DNA from: Fibrobacterota bacterium | Lineage (GTDB): Bacteria; Fibrobacterota; Chitinivibrionia; Chitinivibrionales; Chitinispirillaceae | NCBI GenBank assembly: GCA_023436145.1 | Contig: JAEZKP010000007.1 | Coordinates: 1-64,000, forward strand | DNA length: 64,000 bases | Reading direction: 5' to 3' | Shown: piece after piece, positions 25,212-35,527 of the stretch | Numbering within the stretch: the stretch's first letter is position 1 | How the letters are laid out: the number at the start of each line of letters is the position of its first letter | Notes under the pieces: model-generated | What the model saw: only the letters and a program-made list of their open reading frames with translations | Told to the model about the DNA's origin: nothing | The model's database searches: none | Program-made: the position numbers and the translations under genes

Positions 25212-28200
25212 ATGAATAAAACTAAGTTCGCCTTGATTATTGTCCTTTATCTTTCTGTCGTCAGTTCTCAGGTAAAGGTATCCATCAATTCAGGAGATCC
25301 GGTGTTTCCTTTTCCGCAGTTTCAACCTTATAAAAACGCGACTGCAACCTATGGTAACCTGGCAACAAAACCAGGGGTGGGAGTAACACACGCCGAAATG
25401 GAACAGACGATGCGTGATGGTTATCAGATAATGATGAATCGTGCGGAAAAGCCAGGTGGGGGTGTCGGGGGTAAAGACTATATCAGGTATAGATCCAACC
25501 CCCAATGTTCAGAGGGTGATGGATATGGTTTACTGGGTGCAGCCGCAATGGCTGATAAAGAAACTTTTGATGGAATGTGGCTTTATATACACGATTTTAC
25601 TATGAATAAAGTAAAACGGTATCGTGATTGTAAGGATGCCAGTCCAGGATACAATTACAGTCATCTGCCAGGTTGGACAGGTGCTGGAGCCAATTCCGCG
25701 GCTGATGGTGATTTCGATATCGCACTTGCACTTCTTACTGCCTATCTGCAATGGGGCGAATTTATGGGTATCAATGATGCCTGTGGAGAACCAATTTCCT
25801 ACAAAAAAGAGGCGATTGAATTCCTGAAAGGATTGTCTGATACACTTATCTACAGTGCAAATGGCAATTATCTCAGTGGGGATATCGGGCTTGATGGATA
25901 CATTAAGGGAGGAGATTCCTGGGCAGAGCTCACCGGATGGGCCAGTAACACAAGTGCTAGTGGCTATTCCAGAAAGCCGGATTGTGCAGGTCCCACCAGA
26001 CAGCACATTGACTATGCAGCTCCGGCCTATTTCCGTGCATTTGCAGATTTTCTTGCAAAGGAGGATTCTGCAAAGTATGCCTGGAATATTTATCAGTTCC
26101 GTCGTGCCGAAGCATCCTCGGACTGGCTTATGGGAAAAATGCTGGATAATGAAAAAATGATTCCAATGGCGGGTTGGGTGGAACTTTCATCTGACAATGT
26201 CCCAACATATTCAACCTTCTCTGATGGAGAGGATTTTCGATGTTCCTGGCGAACAATCCTAAATGAGTTGTGGCATGGTAATCCAACCTACACCTGGGAC
26301 CCCAAGACTCATCAGATAAAAAATGGTACCAGAAACTCTTTCGAGCTGGATATCGGTAAAAGGTATGCCCGCTTCTTATGGGATCAGCGCCAGGACCCTT
26401 GGAATAATGAATGTACAAAGAATGTGGGAGGGGATAAAACAATTGGCTACTGGGGACCGGAGATTCTTAAATATCAATATTCACCCACAGGCGAACCACT
26501 GACCACATTTGCTCTGAACTGGGTTCCGGGATCCGGATCACCTGCTGCAGTTGTTTCGCAGAATCAAGACCTTATGGCAGAGCTTTACAGATGTCTTGAA
26601 GTCAAATGGGATTCAGAAAATGAAGAACGTTATCTGGGAAGTATCCCTAAATACTTTCATGGATGGTTCAGGATGCTGGGACTTCTGGTGCTTTCCGGAA
26701 ATTATCATGCACCCTCAGAAATAAAACCTACCGCCAATATGAAAGTGTATTTGGCTATAGACAAGACTTTTGCATTTGAGGGCGACAGTGTTACCTATAC
26801 AATAGATTATCGTAATTACGGATCACTGGAAGCCAGGGATGTTGTCATTACCGATACACTGCACAAGGACTTCGTTTACATCTCAAGCACCGGCGGCGGT
26901 GTATACGATGCAGCTTCGAATTCAGTAAAATGGAATATCAAATCGATTCCGGGAGTTAAATCAAAAACCGACCTTTCCACCACAAAGGGCCAGGTAAAGC
27001 TGACAGTAAAGGTGGGGAGAGCTTCACAGCAGCAGTACAGGAACCGGGTATCAGTCAGCTGCTCAAATGGCAGCGGATGGACCTCCAATGAATACCCAAA
27101 CAATATCACTCCTGTGATGGAGCGAAACTATCTGGATATTGCAAAACGTGCACTGATTATCGATAAAAAGGTTTCCAATGACGCTGCCAATCCTGGAACT
27201 GAACTTGAGGTAACCTTGGATTTCGAAAACACTTCAGAGGCTGGATGGATCAATGGGGGCAGACCCGGAGTTCATTTTTCCTACTCCGCCGAGCCTGTAC
27301 CAGGCGGTGAAGCTGCGGAAAACAAAATGCGGTTCCGCTTGTTTCACGATGCTGATGAAGCGTATATCGATTATGGGAATTACAGGGTTTCATACTTTCT
27401 TTTTGATGCCGGAAACAATTGTTATGAAGGTACCGATGGCTGTGCCAGTGGATGGGTGCTGGCCAAACGGATATTCGAAGGTGTACACCGTGATTCTGTC
27501 AAAGTGCTTCATCAGAAAATCTCTGAAGGCTTTGACCAGCAGGGAAAATGGAATCAGAGAATCGTACTGCAGTTTTCGGATGTGAACGACCCCAAACGGC
27601 CGGTAAAACTTACTACTACCAATTATCATCTGGACTGGTATCGGGGAAATTCCGACATGATTCACCGTGGGGACAAAGACCCGCTTCGTCTGGTGTGGGC
27701 ACTTCATAATGGAAAATACAGTTCGGTTAATTGGAGTGATGACTGGTCATGGAGTGACAATTCTACAGATGGCGATGATGAATCCAGAGGCTTTCCAATT
27801 ACCAATGACTGGACCGATCCGGATAATCCGGATATCGAGGTTACCAGCCACAATCCAAAGGAGTGCTCAAAAGTATCTAAGACCGTTAATAACATTCTGG
27901 TAGAGGAGTGGGATGGGTACACCTGGAGACGGGTAGCGGGTAACGGACCGCTTCCCGGACGAGATGTGGAAAATGTGATTGTCAGGGATACCATACCCGC
28001 CGGATTTGTGTTTGTCCGTTTTGAGGGAACCTCCCCTCTGGGCGTCAACCCGACTATTAAAGGAAATGTAATAACCTGGTCAGTTCCAAAAATGCAGGTA
28101 AAGCAGAAAGGTACCATCAGATACCTGATGAAAGCAGATGGTACCTGTCCCATGCAGAAAAAAAATATCATGACAAGAGCGTGGATATCTGCAGACAAGG

Positions 28201-31124
28201 AATCACCTTATTACGACAGTTCATCAATTCTGATTACCTGTGATCCTGTTCCTCCTCCTCCACCAAAACCCACTACCATGTATAAAACTGCAGACCGCAA
28301 GGTTTATAAAGAGGATGATAATATCAAGTATACTATCGCTTATAAACAGACACACGGAACCGTGGTTACCGATGCAACTGATATAGACAAATGGAACGAT
28401 GTGGCTGGCACTGGAAAGCTGAGTATAAGTAAAGATGAAATATCCTATAATAAAAGTAATTCCATGATGGTATACAAATATTCCTATGGCACAAACGGGA
28501 CCATCGGAGGGACTGCTACGCCTGTTTACTATGGAGAGTTCTCAATCGTGGTTCGCAATAGCGGATCAAAATATGTCGAGCTGCGGTTTAAACAGGACTG
28601 GGATCAGATGTATGTGACTTTCTTTAATGATGACAAGCAGGTCGGAGGTGCTCAGGGCTTTACTTACAGCGGGTACCCCGATCCATTTAATTACAAGATA
28701 GAACTTGCCGGGGATACTATCCGGCTTTGGGCTGGAGATACTGCGGCCTTGATGCCTAATGTGAGCCAGAGCGGATTCAGTATTCGTTCCGGGTATGCCG
28801 GGGTTAAATCCGGTAAAGATACCGGAGCACGTATCAAAGGATGGAACAGTCATCTGGATGCAGGCTTTGATATCAATATTACAGATGCCATTCCGGAGGG
28901 AATAAAATTCATTGATGGAAACGGGGAAATCTCAACCGGTGCTCTGGCAGGAACCCGTCTTGATGTAAATAAGGATGATGGGGTTCTTAAATGGACTGTT
29001 GTGTCAGGTGATTCTTATTTGTCGTATGGTGATTCGGTGACTCTTACCTGGAATGGTATTTGTGAATCCTGTAACTCTGAAATAATCAACACCGCTTTCA
29101 CAAACATCATGGGACATAAGAAAAATTCCATCGGAGCGCAGGTCAGGTCTGGATGCCAGGTTAAACCGGGAGACCCGGATCATATAGACATCATTATAGA
29201 TACAGTGGATATCGATTTGCTGAATGATTCAGAGATCGATACCATTAATATGGATGCAGGTACACTGGAATTCGAAATTTATGCAGTTATCAGGGATTCC
29301 ATAGGAAATTTTCTTGAGCATGCAACTCTTGCAAAATGGAATAGCCGTGACCCTAATATAGTTGATGTTTCGGTCAATCCCGGGAGTGAGTGGGGTGGTA
29401 TAGTTACAAAGACTGGCAGTGGAAAAACAGTTATTACAGTAAGTAAAAGCGGGCTGAAGTCTGACTCTGTAGTTATTGTTGCAGAAGCAAAACCTCTGTG
29501 GTCGGTAATTACAAATGCGGTAGTGCTGGATAAAAATGGAGATCTCATTCCTGATGAATTATCTATCACACTTACGGATACTTTTCTTACAAATCAAAAG
29601 GTGGATAATATTGAGCTTTCTTATAAGGGAGAGTCTGTTATCTTTCCGCTAAATGAGATTGAAATCAAAGGTAAGACCATCAATGTTTCGCTGAAATCAT
29701 TTAAAGAACCAGATGCATCCCCTCAGGGCAATGTTACTCTGAATATGATTATCGATAACGAGAAAAAGCAAAGTGTAAAGAAAATAACAGATGGAATAGG
29801 GGCTGCATTAAAAGAAGCAGTATTGTCTGAAGAGGTAAATGGGAAAAGCGATACGCTGATTCTTAGATTCCCGGAAATAATAAGAGTATCCTCCCTGGAG
29901 GGCAAATCGCTTCAACTTATTAGTAAAGAAAAAGGTGATACTGTATATCTTGATATTAAGGTTCTTCCTGGTATAGGGCTGGACACGTTGGTAAAAGTGG
30001 TTGTTACCGGAGCAGAAAAACGTCCTCAGCCTGGTGATTTATTAAGGCTTGTGCCTGGTGAAAAGGGGGGCACTGTAGCGGACTATATTGGTAACCTGCC
30101 GCATCTTTTGAACCGGGCTGTACCTATCAAGGCTAAACCTCCCCAGATAAACCAGGCATGGTATAAAGATGAGAATGGTGACGGCGTTGTGGAGTCTGTA
30201 TATCTGAGGTTTTTACGGGAAGTCGATCCAGATGACATTTTATTCTCTCTATACTGGAGTGGTGTCAAACAGCTTGAGAAAATTACATCTGAACATTTCT
30301 CTTATAAAAAGGATAGCTTTACCCTGAAAGTCAGTCTCCCGGATTCATTTTTGACTGATGCCGGAGTAAAAACGTCCACCAACATGTCGGCTGCCATATC
30401 GTTCAAATCGTATCCCGAGTTGACCCGCAACAGTGTTGTTGTAGACAGTGCAGCACCGGTTATAGAAAGCGCAACCATTATACCGGGTGATTTTACCGAT
30501 GGTAAAGAAACCAGGGATGTTTTGAGTGTCTACTTCTCTGAAAATGTGGAATTTGACCAGAACAGAAACCCATTTCTCTTTGAAAGAAAACCAGACACCA
30601 GATTTCAGTTCGAGGACCTGAAAGTGCTCAATTTCAGAGATAATATGGTTACTTTTACATTCACCGAAATTTCGGGTGTCGAGTACCCGGAAAACGGGGA
30701 TCTTATCTGGATTAATCCGGATAGAAAGGTAAAAGATGAGAATGGCAGTGAACAGACCAATAGCTCCAATCGCCGTGTCCCACTGGTGGTAAAGAATCCA
30801 AAAGGAGTATGGAATGTCAAAATAGGTCCTAATCCTTTTAATCCGGATAGTGTAAAGAGTATCCGCTTTCATGTTGTACAGGAAAGCAGGCATAAAGTAA
30901 AGGCTGTGGCAAAGGAAATTTCGGTTAAGATCTATGATGCTATGGGGAGCCTGACTTTTGAGAGTAAAAAGTATACCGAAGAAGACATGGGGTATTCGGT
31001 GTTCTGGAACGGATATAACCGGAAAAACAGAAAAGTAGGGAAGGGGAGCTATTTTGCGGTTATAACGGTTGAAGATGAAGGTGGAAAAATGGTATTCAAG
31101 AAGATGATTGGTGTAAAAAGGTGA
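25212..31124 (+). CDS. Secreted multidomain family 8 glycoside hydrolase
   Basis: This 1970-residue protein has a signal peptide (about 1-19) and a GH8 catalytic domain (about 30-510). The acid Glu is E101 in the hallmark CSEGDGYG, and the conserved Asp cluster is AADGDFDIALALL (D165-D169). GH8 enzymes act on cellulose, chitosan, licheninan or xylan; the activity cannot be fixed here. Downstream are DUF11-type beta modules (about 515-640, 900-1010, 1025-1310), a proline linker at about 1013-1022, a Big2-like domain (about 1320-1425), further Ig-like modules, and a C-terminal FlgD-like/type IX sorting-like tail (GPNPFNPDSVKSIRFHV ... FKKMIGVKR). The tail suggests outer-membrane secretion and surface attachment. 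Its two neighbours downstream also look like secreted polysaccharide-active proteins. Confidence 0.9.
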   Translation: MNKTKFALIIVLYLSVVSSQVKVSINSGDPVFPFPQFQPYKNATATYGNLATKPGVGVTHAEMEQTMRDGYQIMMNRAEKPGGGVGGKDYIRYRSNPQCSEGDGYGLLGAAAMADKETFDGMWLYIHDFTMNKVKRYRDCKDASPGYNYSHLPGWTGAGANSAADGDFDIALALLTAYLQWGEFMGINDACGEPISYKKEAIEFLKGLSDTLIYSANGNYLSGDIGLDGYIKGGDSWAELTGWASNTSASGYSRKPDCAGPTRQHIDYAAPAYFRAFADFLAKEDSAKYAWNIYQFRRAEASSDWLMGKMLDNEKMIPMAGWVELSSDNVPTYSTFSDGEDFRCSWRTILNELWHGNPTYTWDPKTHQIKNGTRNSFELDIGKRYARFLWDQRQDPWNNECTKNVGGDKTIGYWGPEILKYQYSPTGEPLTTFALNWVPGSGSPAAVVSQNQDLMAELYRCLEVKWDSENEERYLGSIPKYFHGWFRMLGLLVLSGNYHAPSEIKPTANMKVYLAIDKTFAFEGDSVTYTIDYRNYGSLEARDVVITDTLHKDFVYISSTGGGVYDAASNSVKWNIKSIPGVKSKTDLSTTKGQVKLTVKVGRASQQQYRNRVSVSCSNGSGWTSNEYPNNITPVMERNYLDIAKRALIIDKKVSNDAANPGTELEVTLDFENTSEAGWINGGRPGVHFSYSAEPVPGGEAAENKMRFRLFHDADEAYIDYGNYRVSYFLFDAGNNCYEGTDGCASGWVLAKRIFEGVHRDSVKVLHQKISEGFDQQGKWNQRIVLQFSDVNDPKRPVKLTTTNYHLDWYRGNSDMIHRGDKDPLRLVWALHNGKYSSVNWSDDWSWSDNSTDGDDESRGFPITNDWTDPDNPDIEVTSHNPKECSKVSKTVNNILVEEWDGYTWRRVAGNGPLPGRDVENVIVRDTIPAGFVFVRFEGTSPLGVNPTIKGNVITWSVPKMQVKQKGTIRYLMKADGTCPMQKKNIMTRAWISADKESPYYDSSSILITCDPVPPPPPKPTTMYKTADRKVYKEDDNIKYTIAYKQTHGTVVTDATDIDKWNDVAGTGKLSISKDEISYNKSNSMMVYKYSYGTNGTIGGTATPVYYGEFSIVVRNSGSKYVELRFKQDWDQMYVTFFNDDKQVGGAQGFTYSGYPDPFNYKIELAGDTIRLWAGDTAALMPNVSQSGFSIRSGYAGVKSGKDTGARIKGWNSHLDAGFDINITDAIPEGIKFIDGNGEISTGALAGTRLDVNKDDGVLKWTVVSGDSYLSYGDSVTLTWNGICESCNSEIINTAFTNIMGHKKNSIGAQVRSGCQVKPGDPDHIDIIIDTVDIDLLNDSEIDTINMDAGTLEFEIYAVIRDSIGNFLEHATLAKWNSRDPNIVDVSVNPGSEWGGIVTKTGSGKTVITVSKSGLKSDSVVIVAEAKPLWSVITNAVVLDKNGDLIPDELSITLTDTFLTNQKVDNIELSYKGESVIFPLNEIEIKGKTINVSLKSFKEPDASPQGNVTLNMIIDNEKKQSVKKITDGIGAALKEAVLSEEVNGKSDTLILRFPEIIRVSSLEGKSLQLISKEKGDTVYLDIKVLPGIGLDTLVKVVVTGAEKRPQPGDLLRLVPGEKGGTVADYIGNLPHLLNRAVPIKAKPPQINQAWYKDENGDGVVESVYLRFLREVDPDDILFSLYWSGVKQLEKITSEHFSYKKDSFTLKVSLPDSFLTDAGVKTSTNMSAAISFKSYPELTRNSVVVDSAAPVIESATIIPGDFTDGKETRDVLSVYFSENVEFDQNRNPFLFERKPDTRFQFEDLKVLNFRDNMVTFTFTEISGVEYPENGDLIWINPDRKVKDENGSEQTNSSNRRVPLVVKNPKGVWNVKIGPNPFNPDSVKSIRFHVVQESRHKVKAVAKEISVKIYDAMGSLTFESKKYTEEDMGYSVFWNGYNRKNRKVGKGSYFAVITVEDEGGKMVFKKMIGVKR

Positions 31125-31222
31125 AAAGGTGTAAAGAAGTACCAGGAAAAGCATTATAACGCCTTTTCTTATGGCATTTGGCTGATAATATAAATTGGCA
31201 GTACCCAAATTGTAATAAATTG

Positions 31223-31250
31223 AAGAGTAAGGCTAAAATCACTCTTTTTT
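31223..31250 (+). terminator. Weak rho-independent terminator
   Basis: AAGAGT (31223-31228) pairs with ACTCTT (31241-31246), followed by further T residues. The stem is only six base pairs, and a better terminator follows at 31272. Confidence 0.4.
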
Positions 31251-31271
31251 GTAAAAAAATAACCAGTGAAT

Positions 31272-31298
31272 AACCAGGAAAGCTGTTTTCCTGGTTTT
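31272..31298 (+). terminator. Rho-independent terminator after the GH8 gene
   Basis: A ten-base-pair stem, AACCAGGAAA with TTTCCTGGTT, and a short loop, ending in TTTT. It lies about 150 bp after the GH8 stop and before the beta-helix gene. Confidence 0.65.
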
Positions 31299-31353
31299 CG
31301 GATGAATCACAAGTAAAAGCAGATTAAATCCTGTTTGATCATGGAGAAAGTTA

Positions 31354-33828
31354 ATGAACAATTATCAGTGTGGAAGGTTATTTCTGATAGTGCTATTTGC
31401 CACACAGTTTTCCGTGGCCCAAAAAATACTCAGAATTGCAAAGAATGGAAGTGCTGAATATACCTCAGTTCAGAGTGCAATTGAGAAGGCCGGTCCCGGT
31501 GATATTATTCAGATTGAGGACTTATCGGTTTATGAAGAGCAGTTGACTATAGATAGTACCAAATGCGGCCTTGTTTTAAGATCTAAAAACCCTGCTTCTC
31601 TTGAGAAACCGATAATTAAATGGCAGGATACAAAAAATCAGTTGCCTAAAAATTATTCTCAATCTCAGCATTCTGATTCTATTAATTACTATAAAAATGG
31701 TGCTTTACGGGTATTGCGGGCAGTAGACATCTCCATAAACGGTATCAAAATTGATGGAGGTGGTGCCGCTCCTTTTGAATGGGAAAGTGTTTGGAATAAT
31801 AAAGAGCCTATTCTCCATGGGAATTCTGCTGTTAATCTCTGGAGTGCCTCAAATGTGGTGATCAAAAATTGTGAAATAACTAATGCATATTTTGGAGTGT
31901 ATGTTTTTGATGGTAACCAGGGCGGTATTTTCGCTAACTCCAATCCTGCAGATATCCAACCCTGGAGTGATGTTACTCTATCCGGATTTGGAAAAACCGG
32001 AAATCATATCATAGAAAACAATAGAATCCATGATAACTCATGGTGAGCCTTCTTTGAGTCTGCCTGGGATCAGGGGTCTATTATACGTTATAATCTATTT
32101 TATGAAAATCACCATACAAGTTCAGTCAGTACACTTTTAAGTACCTTTTATCAAGGTCATATTCAACCCGGAGGCGCACTTTTATTCAAAGATGTAATGT
32201 TATCTCCGATGGCTATTCACAACAACACATTCTGGCATAACCGTACGTCTATTGCAGGACACTGGCAGCCTGGAGCACACTATCTGGTGTTTAATAACAT
32301 AGTCGCTCAACCGGATTCTCTTTCCGCAATATTTATGTCAATTGACTCTAAGTTTACAAGTAGAATGCATCACTGCCTTTATGCTGCACAAGATAGGAAG
32401 GTTAGTACACGCACTGTGATATACAGTATCGATAGATATGATCCTAATGAAGGTTATATAGATGTAGCATTTGAAGTATCAGGTGTAGACATGGTGCGGG
32501 TGATGAATGGGATGGAAAAAGTAGAAATTGAAGGAATGGAAGTGACAGGTCAAATACCCTTGTCTACAGGTACCCTGGATACTACATTTTTTGCAGAATG
32601 GGTAATTAAACCTGGAGCTAGAATTACTGATTTTGGTAGCAATTCTACAGTGAGATGGTTCGAGATGAAGTTTCTGTCTACAGACACAAATAGCCCGGAT
32701 TTTCTGGTTCCAGACTGGGATGATGCAGATGTAAAAAGACTGGTGCTGGATCAGGGTTGGCCACAAGCTGGTATAATTGACGCTGATGGCAGTGTCGCTG
32801 ATATTGGTGCTATACCCAAAGGGGGGAGAGCTTCCAGTAATATGGTAATTAAAGCCTCTGCTCCGGTCATGGTGGATGGAACAAATGCAAATGTCACCTT
32901 TAATCTGCTGGAAATGGAAAAAGAAAAATTTAAGGATGTCAAGATTAAATACCTGAAATGGATTAACAATGTCAATTATAGATTTAATGCATTTGGTAAT
33001 GATATTCCTGCTGTGCCTGCTTCATCTGTTATCGACGTCAATATTCCGACGGAGACGTTAATTATGGGCACAAACAGCATAAAAATCACTATTCCTCCCA
33101 GAAGTGATAATGAGCATTATGCATTTCTGGAAATGATCGTTGAAGGCAAGAATGAAGATGGAAAAACCGAAATTTCCAATGTCGGATTTATTCCATACAG
33201 AAAGCTTGATCATCTGTTCGAGGTTAGGGTTCTGGATTATGCTACCGGCAAAATAGATTTAGATGAAGTCAGAGAAGGCGAGCTGGTAAAATTATCGATT
33301 ACTCCTAAAAATGTAAATGGTGTTCCTTTTGACAGTATGGTGAGTTCATGTGTTCTGACCCTGGGGTCTGGTTTTGTACTTAACTCTTCACAGAATGATA
33401 CTCTGAAGATACCGGAAGTAAAAGGTACTCTGATAAAGGACTGTTATTTTACAAAGACCCCTTCAAGTGGGTATGATTGTGTTTCAATTGGTGGCATTTA
33501 TGGAAATGCACCATTTTTTGGTTCATCAAAACTGATAAGAATTTTACCAGATAATACAGATGTGACAGCTTTGAAAAAAATTCCTGTTCCTGAGATAAAA
33601 ATAAAACTTATAGGGAATAAACTGTTCACTAACTTCAGTAATTCCAATTCAGATGACAAGTTTTCGCTGGAGCTGTTTAATATTATGGGATGCAGGGTCG
33701 CTAAGTACTCAAATATAACAGCTTATTCAAAGCAGTTTAATCTAGGTAAGCTTAGTTCCGGACTCTATTATTGTGTGATAAATTTCAGGGGATCGGTGGT
33801 GACCTCTGATATTAATCTGGTCAGGTAA
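31354..33828 (+). pseudogene. Secreted right-handed beta-helix protein gene with an in-frame TGA
   Basis: One frame runs from ATG 31354 to 33828 (824 codons) except for a TGA at 32044-32046, codon 231. The sequence on either side is continuous in meaning: a signal peptide (about 1-23), then parallel beta-helix repeats (SAVNLWSASNVVIKNCEITN; HIIENNRIHDNSW, stop, AFFESAWDQGSIIRYNLFYE; IHNNTFWHNRTS) as in pectate-lyase-like and NosD-like proteins. Ig-like modules and a C-terminal type IX-like sorting tail follow (FSLELFNIMGCRVAKYS ... LSSGLYYCVINFRG). The lost residue could be Gly or Arg by one base change (GGA or CGA to TGA). The simplest reading is a nonsense mutation; read-through cannot be excluded. 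The downstream part from 32197 lacks a signal peptide. Confidence 0.75.
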
Positions 33829-34397
33829 TGCCATATTCAACCACAATATATTTCAATTGCACGCTTTGCCAGCTTCTGCCTATCGTACCATACATATCAG
33901 CCGGACTATCTTTTGATTTTCTTGCAAATTATAAGCAGGAAATAGCGTCCTCTAATGGGAAGTGTTGAGGAGCTGCATTCTTTAACAGATTCGATATTCC
34001 AATAAGTTTAACATACGTCCAATTCTTACTGGTGGACTGGAATATAAAATCTCCAGATTTGCAATCCTGGCCGAATATTGCTTTTCATATAACGTTCTTC
34101 CTTTCATTGAGAATAAAAAAAATGCCACAACCCAGGGAATCAAATATAAGACATTCGGTCATCTGCTTAGCCTGGGATGTGAAATCTACCTCTGATCTAC
34201 TCCTTACCATAGAGCAAATTTGCTGAGTCGAAGTTGAAACAATCCTTTGGCTCACCGATCAACCAGGTTTATCTCCACTCAATTCTCCTATTTCACCTGG
34301 TGACTGATACCCAAAAACCACATAGAAAAAATTACCTCCTTGCAGGAAAAAAACTCCATTGAAGTCCAGAGCCACTGATGAGACAGGAAAGATTCAG
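33827..34397 (-). pseudogene. Decayed minus-strand gene remnant
   Basis: The reverse strand keeps short coding-like pieces in changing frames. From about 34390 down: VALDFNGVFFLQGGNFFYV and VFGYQSPGEIGELSGDKPG then stop; EPKDCFNFDSANLLYGKE then stop; SEVDFTSQAKQMTEC and FDSLGCGIFFILNERKNVI in another frame; YEKQYSARIANLEILYSSPP; and a last piece ending VVEYGIT then stop. The alternating aromatic and glycine-rich pieces suggest a surface or outer-membrane protein. Several stops and frameshifts separate them, so the gene is dead. The family is not recognised. Confidence 0.5.
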
Positions 34398-34498
34398 ATT
34401 ATGCCAGGTTTTTCTCAGCTATTCGTAACTGATGAAAACCCAATGTGTTATAAAAGAAAAGAAAATCGTCATCTCCACGATAAGACATTCCACGGTTG

Positions 34499-34514
34499 TG
34501 GCATGGTGGTTGCA
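34499..34514 (+). promoter_or_regulatory. Sigma-54 promoter of the flagellar operon
   Basis: TGGCATGGTGGTTGCA matches the sigma-54 -24/-12 consensus TGGCACG-N4-TTGCW at all positions but one, with the GG and GC doublets 12 bases apart as required. It lies 54 bp before the flgB ATG, which has GTGGAGG as ribosome binding site. Sigma-54 control of flagellar genes is known in many bacteria. An enhancer-binding activator would be needed and is not in the window. Confidence 0.75.
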
Positions 34515-34567
34515 TATAATGGGACCCGGTAATTGGCGACAGATAATGATTTAGTGGAGGCAAGAGC

Positions 34568-34993
34568 ATGTTAGGTGATGCACTGTTTAAAAAAACCAAT
34601 CTTTCATTGATTAACCGTACCATGGATGCATCCATGCTCAGAGCAAAAGTGATCTCCAATAACATTGCTAATGTTAACACTCCCGGATATCGCAGGGTGG
34701 AAGTCAAATTTGAAGAACAGCTCCGTGAAGCTCTGGATAAGTCCCGTCTTCAGGGAACTCTTACCGATAAGAAACACATGGACATAGGACGAAAAAACCT
34801 GGGTGAAGTGAATGCTACTGCATACCATCCTTACGACCCGACACTGGCCAGTGGGGTTAATAATGTGGATATCGATATGGAGATGGCCAAACTGGCGGAA
34901 ACGCAGCTTACATATAATTACGCTGTGCGCTTCGGGCAGGGGGTTTTTAAAAAATTAAATGCTGCAATACAGGGAAAATCAATACAGGGTTAA
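34568..34993 (+). CDS. flgB: Flagellar basal-body rod protein FlgB
   Basis: This 141-residue protein is the proximal rod subunit FlgB. The N-terminal rod motif is present (MDASMLRAKVISNNIANVNT followed by PGYRR). The C-terminal helix includes MEMAKLAETQLTYNYAVRFG, as in FlgB. Rod proteins are exported by the flagellar type III apparatus and polymerise through these terminal helices. It is the first gene after the sigma-54 promoter, and flgC follows 14 bp later, the usual order. Confidence 0.95.
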   Translation: MLGDALFKKTNLSLINRTMDASMLRAKVISNNIANVNTPGYRRVEVKFEEQLREALDKSRLQGTLTDKKHMDIGRKNLGEVNATAYHPYDPTLASGVNNVDIDMEMAKLAETQLTYNYAVRFGQGVFKKLNAAIQGKSIQG

Positions 34994-35007
34994 AAAAGAG
35001 GTAAAAA

Positions 35008-35514
35008 ATGGCTCTTTCAGGTGTACTTTCAGGTTTGGAAATCAGTGCTTCGGGGATGCGTGCCCAGAGGATCCGGCAGAATGCTATTTCATCGAATCTG
35101 GCCAATGCCGAGACTACCCGCACCGATACTGGTGGGCCGTATCGCCGGAAGTTTGTGGTATTTACTGCTGATAGTGACAGGAGGGATATCAGGCTGTTAA
35201 ATAAAGAGGTGGCACTCGCGGGGAACTTGACTCAGGATAACCACTTGAAACTTCCGCCGGAAAATTTTCCCCGTGATGAGCGTTTTTTTGGTAATGGGGT
35301 TAATGTGGCGGAGATTCGTGAAGACAGTCGTCCACCCAGAATGGTTTACGACCCTGCTCATCCTGATGCAGATGAAAAGGGATATGTAGCCATGCCCAAC
35401 ATCAATATCATTGAAGAGATGACCGATATGATTGCTGCCACCAGGGCTTATGAAGCAAATGTCACTGCCTTCAATGCAATGAAGGGTATGTATCAGCAGG
35501 CACTTTCGTTATAG
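35008..35514 (+). CDS. flgC: Flagellar basal-body rod protein FlgC
   Basis: This 168-residue protein is the rod subunit FlgC. It has the N-terminal GLEISASGMRAQRIRQNAIS and NLANAETTRT motif and the C-terminal MPNINIIEEMTDMIAATRAY with EANVTAFNAMKGM, both hallmarks of FlgC. It is a little longer than the usual 135-150 residues because of a central segment (KEVALAGNLTQDNHLKLPPE region). A ribosome binding site GAGG lies before ATG. Confidence 0.95.
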   Translation: MALSGVLSGLEISASGMRAQRIRQNAISSNLANAETTRTDTGGPYRRKFVVFTADSDRRDIRLLNKEVALAGNLTQDNHLKLPPENFPRDERFFGNGVNVAEIREDSRPPRMVYDPAHPDADEKGYVAMPNINIIEEMTDMIAATRAYEANVTAFNAMKGMYQQALSL

Positions 35515-35527
35515 GAGATAGGATCAG

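Noticed and set aside
32044..32046. TGA read as selenocysteine
   Set aside because: The protein is a beta-helix surface protein, not a redox enzyme, and the downstream hairpin has only a four-base-pair stem. A nonsense mutation is simpler.
33918..34226. Plus-strand frame at 34032-34226
   Set aside because: It has no ribosome binding site and lies over the minus-strand remnant, which shows better coding-like content.
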